From contig CM034238.1 in the NCBI GenBank assembly GCA_019916065.1, forward strand, positions 33,365,176-33,429,175: a stretch of DNA of 64,000 bases, written 5' to 3'. The notes beneath the pieces were generated by a model. That model ran no database searches, was not told the DNA's origin, and saw only the letters and a program-made list of their open reading frames with translations. This document shows positions 26,201 through 38,700 of this stretch, piece by piece. How positions within the stretch are numbered: the stretch's first letter is position 1; each line of letters starts with the position of its first letter. This DNA is from Vitellaria paradoxa (Eukaryota; Streptophyta; Magnoliopsida; Ericales; Sapotaceae). The translations under genes were made by a program, and so were the position numbers.

Positions 26201-29200
26201 CACATTGCACCACTTTCCTCAGCAGCAGACACCTAATGTTGAGGCTATCATAAGGATCCCCGTATAGAAAGACAAATTTCACCAATATAACTCTTTTCTA
26301 TCTTCCTAATAACTTGATTCACTAAATGTAGAACATAGTAATATTACCTTATGATTGAAAGTAGCATAATCAATTCCAAGCTCAAAAGAGAGGGTGACTT
26401 GATCCAATAGGCAATTAATCCAAATTTGTTACTGATTATGTTATGTCTACAAATAGTTAGTTAGAAGTTAGTTAATAACCTACTAATAAAGCAATGTAAA
26501 GCTGTTAGACTGTTATAATAGAGGAAAGGATAGTTAGGAAACTAGCCTAGAAGTCCGGAAGTTAGTTGAGAACTTTGGGAGGGAAAGTTAGTTTGTTCGG
26601 TAGCTAAATTAGTTAGTTCGGCAGTTGGACAGTTAGCTGGGGCCTACAAATAGTAGAAGAGGACTACTAAGAAGTGCAGATCCTAAATTTTCAGTTCTAT
26701 AATTTTCTATTCAATTCAAAATCTGTTATCTTCTTCCCTAACCATTACAATTGGCATTAGAGCAGCAAGATTCTTGGCTTGCTGTTCGAATAAACCACCA
26801 TGGCCGACAGAACTAGAGCAGCGCAAGAAGTTAAGAACATTGAAGAGCCATTCGACTGTTGAAAGAAGGTAGTGAGAGAAATGCGAAGGAAATTGGAGAA
26901 ATCAAGAAATCTCTTATTAGAGATTTAGGAGACATTAAGGAGATGATTGTAGCTATGAGCATGAAGCATGATCAAATGGCAAGCCATGTATATGGAAAAG
27001 CACATCAAGAGGGAAACGGAGGTTCAAGCCTGCAGCCGCAGAAGCCTTCGGAGCATGGAGGCTCAAGGCAACCACAGCGAGAGCCTTCGGAGCCTACCCA
27101 GTCCAAGTTCCAGATTTTTGGTGAATATCCCTCGAGGGCAGAGAGTCCACATCAGAATTCTTTCCCTTTTAATCAAAGGTTTGCGAAGGTTGAATTTCCT
27201 CGATTCTTTGGTGAAAATCCAAGTGGATGGTTGTATAAATGTGAGAAATTCTTTCAATATAACTCAATGAACAATTGAGACAAAGTGCAGTTGGCAGCAC
27301 TACACTTGAAAGGCTCATCTTTGCAATGGTTTCAATGGTTTGAGAAATGTCATCACCAAGTTACCTGGGAGCGGTTTAAACAAGGTTTATTATCAAGATT
27401 TGGCCCAAATTCCTGAGTGAGGCACTTAGCTCGGTGGTTGAGCTCCACCATTCTTTACTCACTCACCACCCAAGTTCGAACCTGGGGCTCTCTCCCCCCC
27501 CCCCCTCGACTTACCTATCAAAAAAAAAAAAGATTTGGCGCAAATTCTTATGAGAATGCGATGGGTGAATTGACTAAACTCAAACAGACTTCCACTGTTA
27601 AAGCCTATCAAGAAAGGTTTGAGGTCTTGGCAAATCAAACCCAAAATCTGCCTGAGTCCTTCTTTGTTAGCTGTTTTATAAGTGGACTCAAGAAGGAGAT
27701 TTGATCAAGGGTATTGATGTTCAGACCAGTCTCTATCACTAATGCTATAGGATTGGCAAAGTTACAAGAATCCAACATTGAAGCTATCCTAAAGTCAAAG
27801 ATGGGCCCCAAACAAAATGTAGTTTTTTTGAGACAAACAATATGGGGGCAATGGAGGCCAATTCAGAAAAGAGATGACCAAGGAATTAGAAGAAAAAAAG
27901 GCTAAAGGGCCATGTTTTAAATGCAATGAGAAGTATACAAGAAGGCATGTATGCAGCAAGAAACAGTTGTATGTTATGGAAGGGGATGAAGAGGAACAAA
28001 CACAAGAATTTGGAGAAGAAGAGGAGGAAGGTGAAGAACAATTGCCTAAGGAAGAACCACAGATTTCCTTAAATGTCATTACTGGTTCAATTTCTTATAG
28101 AACAATGAGAGCGAGGGTAATGTGAAGAAGAAGCTCATTATACTATTGATCAACTCAGGAAGCATGCACAATTTTTTGAGTGCTGAGGTGGCAAAAAGGA
28201 CCAGCATTGAAGTTGAAGAAACTGATCCTTTGCCAGTAGTAGTTGCTGATGGAACAAGGCTATTGAGCACAGCCATATGCAGGAATTTCCAATGGGAGAT
28301 GCAGGGAGCTATTTTTTAGGCTGATGTAAGGATCCTACAGTTAAGAGGATGTGACATGGTATTAGGCATTTAGTGGTTAGCAACGCTGGGACCAATCAAG
28401 TGGGATTTCAAGAACCTTAGCATGGAATTTTCTCTCAGCAGAAAGAGGCATGTGTTAAGAGGAGGAACGAAGCAAGAAATGAAAGTGGTTAGTTCTGGAA
28501 AGATGGAGAAATACTTACAAAAGTAGCCACAAGGAGTCATAGCTCAATTATGTTCACTACAAGCTGCTGTCATTAAAGAGAAAGACGATTATCCACAGGA
28601 ATTGGAGGCTACACTCTCAGAGTTCACAGAGGTGTTTCAAGAGCCAAAGGATTTACCCCGTAGCAGATCACATGATCACTGCATTCCTCTCAAACCAAGA
28701 GCCGAGCCTATAAATGTTAGGTTGAAATTGAGAAGCAAGTTAAAGAAATGCTAAATTCTGGTATAATAAGGCCCAGCGTTAGCCCCTACTCTTCACCAAT
28801 GCTCTTAGTTAAGAAAAAAGATGGCACTTGGAGAATGTGTGTAGACCGTAAGGCACTAAATAAGGCTACTGTTAAGGATAAGTTTCCAATACCTGTTACA
28901 GATGAACTATTAGATGAGTTGTGTGGAGCAAAATATTTTTCTAAACTAGATTTGAGGTCCAGATACCATCAAATCAAAGTTCATCATACTGATATTGAAA
29001 AAACAGCATTTAAGACCCATGATGGGCACTGCGAGTGCTTAGTAATGCCATCTGAGCTTACTAATGCCCCTTTTACATTCCAAAGCTTAATGAATGAAGT
29101 CTTTAGACCCTTCCTAAGGAAATTTATATTACAATTCTTTGATGACATCCTAGTATATGGTCCATCTTGGGAAGCTCACTTGCAGCACTTACAGATTGCT

Positions 29201-32200
29201 TTGAAAAGGTTGAAACAACAGCAGCTATTTGCTAAAAGAACTAAATGCGTGTTAGGAAAGACTGAGGTGGAATATTTGGGCCATTTGGTGTAAAAAAAAA
29301 AAACAGAGTTGCTGTAGAACCCACAAAAACTACAAGCTATAAATTCTTGGCCCATACCAGCCACTGTCAAGGAATTAATGGGTTTCTTGGGACTTACGGG
29401 GTACTACAGAAGATTCATTCAAAACTATGGTAAGATTTGTTCTCCTCTCCACTGTTTACTCAAGAAAAGTTCCCTTGTATGGACTCCTAAAGCCACTGCA
29501 GCCTTCATGCAACTCAAGGAGAAGATGAATACACCACCAGTACTAGCCTTGCCAGATTTTAATAAAGATTTTGTTTTAAAATTTGATGCTTCAGGAATGA
29601 GTCTAGGAGTTGTACTTATGCAGGACGGGCATCCAATAGCCTATTGAAGCAAAGGAATTTCAGCCAGAGATCAAAGCCCTCTCTACATATGAAAAAGAGC
29701 TGATGGCAGTAGTGTTGGCAGTGCTCAAATGGAGATGTTATCTTTTGGGCAGACATTTTATCATTAAAACTGATCATCAAAGTCTCAAATATATTCTGGA
29801 ATGGAGGGTAGGCACTCCGTTCCAATAGAAATGGGTCACTAAGCTTTTGGGTTTTGACTACACTATAGTTTATAAGTGTGGCAAGAACAATCAAGCTACA
29901 GATGCATTATCTAGAAAGGAAGAGCTAACTGGTTTTGCAGACACAGTGGCTACTCTTCATGCCCTATCTTGTGTATCCACTAGTTGGTTGGAAAAGGTAA
30001 AGCTCAGCTGAGAGGAAGACAGAGATATCAAACAGTTAATTTTGGACCTTCAACAGGGACAAGCTCATACTAGTTATGCTTGGGAACAAGGTAATTTGAC
30101 ATACCATGGCAGATTGGTGGTTGGGAAATCAGCACTCAGAAGGCAACTCATTCCGAAGTTTCATTACTCTCCCTTAGGAGGACATTTAGGTGTTAGTAAA
30201 ACAGCAAAAAGGCTTCATTAGAATTTTTATTGGAAGGGACTACAACAAGATGTAGCAAGTTTATTTCAGAATGTGATGTTTGTCAGAGATACAAAGGTGA
30301 GAATGTGAAGTATCCAGGGTTGTTGCAGCCTCTACCCATTCCAAATAGAATTTGAAGTGACATTTCTATGGATTTCATTGATGGCTTACCTAAGTCTCAA
30401 GGCAAAACTGTGATTTTTGTGGTAGTAGACAGATTAACAAAATATGGGCATTTCATGGCTCTAGCTCATCCTTATACAGCTAAAGAAGTGGCAAAGGTAT
30501 TTTTCGATCAGGTATTCAAGTTACATGATCTTCCTTCTACCATTGTATCCGACAGATATGCTATGTTTACCAACCATTTTGGCATGAGCTCTTTACTTTA
30601 CAAGGTTGCAAGATGTGCCTTAGTGCTGCCTATCACCCACAATCTGATGGCCAGATGGAAATTCTAAACAAATGTTTGGAGAATTACTTAAGGTGCATGA
30701 CTGGGGACTATCCTAGACAATGGATTAAATGGCTCATATTAGCTAAGTGGTGGCATAATACTACCTACCATTTTGCCCTCAAAACAACTCCCTACTTTGC
30801 AGTTTAAGGACAAGAGACCCCTTGATCATACTTTCTGCTTAACTAAGCCATCTGCAGTGGCAGCAGTAGACAATTGGCCACAGGAGAGGAGGAACATCAT
30901 CAGATAGTTGAGGGAGAATTTGAACCAAGCACAGCAAAGGATGAAACATTATGCTGACAAGGGAAGGTCTGAGAGAGAATTTTTGGTTGGAGATTCAGTT
31001 TACCTCTGGTTACAGCCCTATAAACAAGCCTCATTGGATTTACCGAAGAGTATGAAGCTGTCTCCTAGGTTCAATGGACCCAACCAAGTTGTGGAGAAGA
31101 TTGGATCAGTGGCCTGCAAGTTGCAACTACCAGCAGGAGCTAGACTTCATCTAGTGTTCCATGTTTATATGCTTAGAAAGAAGCTGGGTTCCACTGTGAC
31201 ATCTCATCCAAGTCTACCACCAATGAGTTCAGAAGGAACATTGCAATTAAAACCTTTGGCTGTGTTGAACAGACGAAGTATTAAGAGGGAGAATAAAACT
31301 GTGGAACAATGGCTAGTTCCGTGGAAGCATTCCTTTCTAGAGGATGCAGCGTGGGTTGACTGCTCAGAAATTCAAGAAAGGCATCCTCAATTTCATCCTT
31401 GAGGACAAGGTTGTTTTCAGGCGATAGGGAATTGTTATCTCTACAAATAGTTAGTTAGAAGTTAGTAACCTCCTAAATAAAGCAATGTAAAGCTATTAGA
31501 TTGTTATAACAGAGGAAAGGGTAGTTAGGAAACTAGCCTAGAAGTCTGAAAGTTAGTTGAGAACTTTGAGAGGGAAAGTTAGTTTGTTTGGTAGCTGAAT
31601 TAGTTAGTTTGGAAGCTGGGCAGTTAGCCGAAGCCTATAAATAGTAGAAGAGGACTATTAAGAAGTGCAAACCCTACGTTTTCAGTTCTGTAATTTTCTA
31701 TTCAATTCAAAATCCGTTATCTTCTTCCCTAGCCATTACAGATTACGGAATGTAAGAAGATCATAGAAATATATTTTTTATTTTGATCACAACTGAGAGT
31801 CAGAACGGCCTAGGGCCTAAGAGCTCATCACAGGAAAAATGGATTGAAACAACAAGAATCTAACCATTAGTCCCCCCACCACCTCTTAGATGCCATGCAA
31901 GCCCTTCTACACCAAGCTACAGTGGCTTTGGCATCATCATGCAGCATCAAGAGGTCACTCTAAGAAAATTAAATTTTCTGTTCTATTCTGCGGGCATAGA
32001 CTGGAAAACTATTCTACGCCTTATAGTTGGAAAGAGAGAAAAACCTGACTAGCGGACCTTTTAGAAGGCTCTTAAAGATAAGACAAAATCCTTACTAAGA
32101 GATAGTGTATTGTCAAATGCTTTCTCCTTGGCGTCTATAACATTCAAGTGAACTGATATGTTGGCCGGTTCCAAAACTAAGCACTACAATTTAGTGACTG

Positions 32201-32705
32201 GTTACCTTGAAGATGATTCATATCGCTTTAAATTTCTCCAAAATTTGAGGTATTCAGGCGTTGATATTAAGCACCCCTACCCCTCCCGCCTTTTTCGATC
32301 AATATATATAGACACATACATCTTATTTATCTAATATATACAGATATATATTCTAGGATAACCTTTTTAAATTCTAAATTTGAAGATGGATATTCGCTGA
32401 CTTTCTCTTAGGTAAAGAGGTACTGCCATTTTGTCTTAAAAATAACCTAAGCATGCATGAACCACCAACAAATTGGATGTATGTTGGCATAACATCGATT
32501 TTACACAGAGAAGCAGTGGCAAAGCCACGTTTAGTCCAAGGGGGTAACATGACCCTGCTCCCCCCCCCCCCCAAAAAAAAAAAAAACACTCATTTTATCA
32601 CTATATTACTTATTTGACCTCCTCCTATCATTAAACATTTGACCCTCCTTTTATGTGGTGGATTGCATAGGCCAAGAGTTACCACAGAGTGAAAGAAAGA
32701 TGTGA

Positions 32706-32740
<35 letters not shown>

Positions 32741-35700
32741 AGGATTGGAGAGAAGGGAAGGAAGAATGAAAAGCAGATCTTGAGGAAAGATGAAGCCTAA
32801 ATAGGAAGAAGAGTGGAAGGGGAGCTGAGCATGCAAAAGGGGGTTGCTGTGCCAACTTCCTTTCTTCTTCCTTTTGGGTCATATGACCTTTATGAAGAAG
32901 TTAGAAAACTTGCTCATATAAATTAACAAGTAGAACTCCCTGGAAACCAGTATGGGACTTTAATTCATCATTTACATGTTTAAATTGTTTAAGACGAACA
33001 AGAACTAACCCCAAATGAGGTAACCGATCCTTTGATTTTGAAATTGAATGGTACCTCTCTTTAATATATAAACTATCATTATATGTATGGCTATGCAGAG
33101 CAGGTAGTTTGAATTCTGGGGCCTTAAAGCACTATATTGATTACTAATTTACTAATAAATAGTTGCTGCATATTAAAGTACTGTATGTAAATAAATTGGG
33201 AAATTTTGTGGACCCAACGACTTGCTTATTTTCAATAAGCTTTCGTGAAATTTCTTTATAAGTTGATCAATTGCTCTTATCCAGTTAGTTATGTACTTAT
33301 GTTATTCTCTTTGCAAATTTCTACAATGTGGTGTTGTCTCATATTCTCATAATTATGGATAAGTTTCTCCAAAGGAAGTCTACAATGGGTGATTCTTCTT
33401 GATCCCATGATGACAATCGCTGAAGCAAGTGACGGTCATTATCTCCAATCTACGATCGAAGCATCGTCATCAATCGTTTTCCCCAATTGACGATACATCA
33501 TTGTAGGAATTGCTGGAGCTCAATCAATCGTCACGAGAAGTCCATCGCCGATCCTCGAGAAGTCCTTGTCGGTGTTGCTGAAGTCTTCGTCCACCGTCGA
33601 CCATCTCCATCATTGGTGATCCACATCCAGTAGTCCCTGTCGACCGATTGGCTGTCTACAGTCAAAAGGAGTCACTAGCCATTACTCTTCGTCATCCAAT
33701 GAAATTGACGTGCAGACCGTATTCGTCATCCAGATCCAATACCAATCGGGTATTATTGTTGATTTATGGTTGCCTCCCATTTTGTCAAAAACCCGATTGC
33801 AATCTACGCTAATTGTCTGTGCGACCGATGTTTACTACCAATTTTTTTCATCTTCGACTATCTCCACCAATCACCATGGCTGAGACAAATGAGAAGCTAC
33901 AGGATCTACTAGGTAACTCTTAAAAATCCTAAACCCACAAGTATCTGTTCATTGGCACATTCAGGTAAATTTCCTCTTTCACATGGTTTAAATACCTTAA
34001 ACAGTACATTTGCAAATTCCTGGATTATTAACTTAGGAGTAACAGATCATATGGCACATTCTTCTCATAAATTTAGTACATATGTCCCTTGTCCTAGCAA
34101 TAGAAAAATAGCTATTGCAAATGGTTCATTAACCATTATAGCAGATGTTGGAGATATCCAGATTAGTCCCTCATTTATTCTTAGGAATGTACTCCATGTT
34201 CCAAACCTATCTACTAACCTTATGGCTATAAATAAACTCTCATGACTTGGACTGCAAAGTAGCCTCCCCCCTCCCCCCACTTATTGTGTGTTTCAAGACC
34301 AGGGTTCAGCGATGATAATTAGACATCCTAAAGGGAAGGATGGATTGTACTACCTTGAAATACTTGAAAACCCAAGTGTTAGCAAGGGTAAATCACCTCT
34401 ATCGTTTCTTTCTAAGCATTCTCATGCCAATAAAGATAAAATTTGGGTTCACCATTGAAGACTTGGACACCCTTCCTTTGAAGTTCTTAAAATCATGTTT
34501 TCTTCTCTATTCAAAAGGCTAGACAGTGAGAACTTTCATTGTGATGTCTGTGAACTTGCAAAACACAGACGTCAATGTTTTCCAAACAGTAATAAAAGAA
34601 GCTCTATTCCTTTTGCATTGATACCCAGTGACATCTGTGGTCCATCCACCATTCCAAATATATTAGGTGCTAGATGGTTTGCTTCCTTCATTGATGATTA
34701 TACTAGAGTCACCTAGGTTTTCTTACTAAAATCCAAATCTGATATTAGTATTTTCTTCCCAAATTTTCATAGCATGATCAAAACTCAGTTTGGGGTTCAA
34801 ATCAAAATGTTTAGATCTAATAATGCAAGGGATTATTTCAATCAAATTTTGTCACTATATTCCCTGCAGAAAGGGATCATTCACGAGTCATCTTATGTTG
34901 ATAACCCACAACAAAATGAAGCGGCAAAGGTGAAAAATGGTCACTTGCTTGCCACAACCCGAGCATTTCTGCAACAAAACAATGTGCCTAAACATTACTT
35001 GGGGGAATTACCATCAAGAGTTTTAGGTTTCAAAAGTTTCATGGATGCACTCTCTCAGTTTTACCTAATCTTCATACCACAAATCATCTTATTCCTAAAA
35101 TATTTGGCTATGTGTCGTTTGTTCATGTTCACAGTCAAAATACAAGCAAACTAGATCCTAGAACAATAAGGTGTGTTTTTTTGGGGTATTCTTCAACAAA
35201 AAGGGGGTATAAATGCTATCATTCTCTTGCCAAAAAAACCTTCATTTTTGCCGATGTCACCTTTATTGAACATGAGTCTCACTTTTCTACACCTTGTCTT
35301 CAAGGGGAGACAATATTTTAGAAAGATAAAGATAGAGACGTTTTCCTTCTTGATTTGCCTCCACCTTCTCCCTTCTTCTCAAAAACGTCCCGAGTCTGTA
35401 TGTTCTCAGAACTAGCTTCTTATCCTTCTCAAGACTAGCCTCAACCCATATTTGCACCAACCAATATCTCGGAATTTGTGACTAGAGGTGATGACACTGT
35501 TGATAACCCATAGTTCTCCCAGGTATATTCAAGGAGGAAGAATCCAGTTCCTAACTAGTGCAAGTTCAAGAATCAAATTCTAAGTCTAGAAATGAGGTAA
35601 CAATTTATAATCCTTCTTTGCCAGCTGAACCTATATCTGATATTGATTTGCCTATTGCCATCAAGAATAGAACTAGGGAATGTACTAAAAACCCATTATA

Positions 35701-38700
35701 TCCACCTCACATTTTGTATCCTTTGAAAAATGTTCATCATCTCATAGGAGTTTTCGTATGAGCTTAAACACTGTGTCTATTCACACAACATTATCTGAGG
35801 CTTTGGCCTGTGAACATTAGAGAAATGTCATAAATGTTGAAATGCAGGTTTTCGAAAAGAACCAGACTTAGGAGGTGGTGGACTTATCAGATGAAAAAAA
35901 GCTAGTGGGATGTAATTGGGTTTTTACAGTGAAGTATAATGCAGATGGCACACTTAAGAGGTATAAAAGAAGAGTAGTACCTAAGGGATACACTCAAAAC
36001 CTATGGGACAGATTATCAAGAAACCTTTGCTCCTATTACTAAGATGAACACAGTTAGAATCTTGTTGTCCCCAGCAGCCAACTATAATTGGCACTTACAA
36101 TAATAAGATGTGAAGAACGCCTCTTTTCATGGGGATCTAGAGGAGAAAATCTACATGAAAATCCTAACTGGTTTTCGTGGGAATCTAGCAGCTACTAAAG
36201 TGTGCAAGTTTAAAAAAAAAACATTGTATGGACTAAAGCAGTCCCCAAGAACTTGGTTTAGAGGATTCACCAAAGTAACGTTAGTTATGGAACATAAGCA
36301 AAGCTAAGGAGACCATACACTCTTCATCAAGCACTCAAACTCGGGGGAAGTTACAATTTTGTTGGTTTATGTTGATGATATAATATTGATAGGGAATGAT
36401 AAGAAGGAAAGACAGGCTCTGAAACAAAGTCTGGAAAAAGAGTTCAAAATTAAATACCTAGGAAGATTGAAATACTTTCTGGGAATTGAAATGGCAAACT
36501 CAAGGCATGGAATCTTTATCTCTCAACAGAAGTATATTGTTGACCTTTTGAAAGATATATGGAAATTAGCATACAAACCAGCAAATACACCAATAGATTC
36601 CAAGCACAAATTTGAAGAGGCAGAAGGGGATGTTGCTGTTGGCAAGGAGATTTATCAGAGATTGGTTGGGAGACTTATTTACTTATCTCACACTAAGTCT
36701 GACATTGCCTATACTGTGAGTGTAGTAAGTCAGTTCATGCACAACCCTAAAGAAGTTCACTTGCAAGCAGTTGATAGTGTTACACCACCTTAAAGAAACT
36801 AAAGAGAAAGATATTTTGTTCCGAAGGAATGCTGGACTTATACTCGAAGCATACACAGATGCCGATTATGCTGGGTTAGTGACTGACAGAAGATCTACCA
36901 TTGGGTATTATACCTTTCTTGGTGAAAATCTACTTAAACGGAGTAGCAAGAAAAAAAAAATATGGTGGCTAGATCAAGTGCTGAATCAGAACTTCAAGCA
37001 ATAGCACAGAGTTGTGAGCTACTATGGTTGAAGATTATCTTGGAAGATTTGAAGATTATATGGGAGGGTCCTATGAGACTTTACTATAACAATAAGTTTG
37101 CAATCAATATTGCACACAATCCAGTGTAGCATAAAACAACCAAACACATCGAGATGAACAGACACTTCATCAAAGAAAAGCTAGACAATGGTTTGATCTA
37201 TACACCTTACGTGTCCACTAACTCTCAACTAGCAAATATACTTACTAAGGGTTTGAGTAATCCTATGTTTTAAACAATTGTTACCAAGCTGGGAATGCAT
37301 AATATATACTCACCAACTTGAGGGGGAGTGCTAGAAAATGTATTTAGGAGTTTAGGCTATAGATATATACATTCCTAAATTAGAAGATAGCACATTTATT
37401 GAAATCCCTTTAATTGAGGGATTTGATATAGGATAGTTATTTTTTAGTTCTTATGTGTTTTCATGCCCCTTTGAGACCCCCCAAAAATGGACAAATTCCT
37501 TCTCTTAGGAACACATACAAGATGCGTCACCGTAACTTTGGCATGTATAAAAAAAAATATTGTGACATTTCTTTTCAGTTTTGGGTATCTTGTGTGTATA
37601 TAGGGAATGATGTAAATCTTTTTGCGCAATGAAAGAAATTCTTCTTCTCTGATTTTCAACAATTTTCATGCTGAGTTGTGTTACAATGTTATAGATAAGC
37701 AAGAAATTGAGCTAAGTAGTCATTTTTGACGGGAAACACTAAGTTGCTTTTGTGTGTGGGGGATGTCTGAATCTAAGCAACTCGTTCCCTAGTTTCAACA
37801 AGGAAAAGCTAATTAGCTTCACTAAAATAGTATCCGAAAGATTTTTCTACTTATAATCTTGTTCCACTTTATAATTAGCTTGAAACAAACATCACTGATG
37901 TTCAAACTAGCTCCAAGTAATCATCAGAGGGGATGGCTAGACTTGCTAAGAAGATGGTGCAAACAAACCAAAAAAAAAGAAAAAAAAACACACAATATCC
38001 TGATTGATTTATATGCTTATTACTTTGGCATTGACTCTACCACTTTCAAGAGCAAGTTAGAGAGAGCAACTTTTGCAATGAAGATTGTCAAGAATCGGTT
38101 GTGTAGTCGCATTGGAGATGATTGGCTTAATGCTTGTCTCATTGCATATATTGAGAAAGATGTTTTGGTTGGGATCAATAACGAAACCATTATGCAATGA
38201 TTTCAAATAATGAGGCCACGCTAGGAGCAATTATAGTCAGGCACACTTTTTCAATATGAAATAATTTATTTCTTAGAATTAATGAAATATTAGGCATTAA
38301 ATTGTATATAATCTAATGAAAATTTATAGATTGTGCCCATGAGATTGAAACAGATTTCAACACAGACCACGAACAAGAAATATTAGAAACAATAATGACA
38401 TCGACATCAAAATGATCACAAGTAATTGTTGCTTCACAAAGACAGGAAAAAAGAAAAAATTATAATCAAAAGAGACAGACAAATATTAAAAAAAAAAAAA
38501 AAGAATCCTCTAATAATATGTGTAAACTACAAGTGCAAAAGACATTATTAATTATTTTGTCTGGATATAGAGAAAACACCCACCACTATGCATCAACTAT
38601 TACTTTAATAGGGCAATAAGGAAATTAACTAGTCACCATAAATAGTAATAAGTTCATAAGCCTGTCCCATCAAAAATGAGCAAACACAGTGTCTGTCCAA

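Larger units (their letters stand above)
26439..31740 (+). mobile_element. Ty3/gypsy chromovirus, degenerate, with both LTRs
   Basis: LTRs at 26439-26749 and 31433-31740 (TGTTAT...TTACA) are flanked by the 5-bp duplication GATTA (26434-26438 and 31741-31745). The primer site TGGCATTAGAGC directly follows the 5' LTR. Order inside is gag, protease, reverse transcriptase, RNase H, integrase, chromodomain, which is the Ty3/gypsy order; the final chromodomain places it among chromoviruses. By eye about 25-30 differences, mostly transitions, separate the LTRs over about 308 aligned positions, so it is an old insertion. It lies antisense to the host gene in the intron between exons 5 and 4. A SINE interrupts gag. 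Confidence 0.95.
33370..37675 (+). mobile_element. Ty1/copia element 1, 5' end missing, gag deleted
   Basis: Order is leader, short gag start, protease, integrase, RT and RNase H, the Ty1/copia order. The polypurine tract TTGAGGGGGAG at 37319-37329 is followed by a 3' LTR that begins TGCTAGAAAATG and runs to about 37675. No matching 5' LTR or primer site is seen to the left, so the 5' end is lost or too diverged. An ATG at 33878 ([12 protein letters not shown]) is followed almost at once by protease sequence, implying that nearly all of gag was deleted. Plus strand, antisense to the host gene. Confidence 0.85.

Noticed and set aside
32511..32590. hAT-type MITE end (GCAGTGGCAAAGCCACG followed by a C/A tract)
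   Set aside because: No complementary second end could be found nearby.
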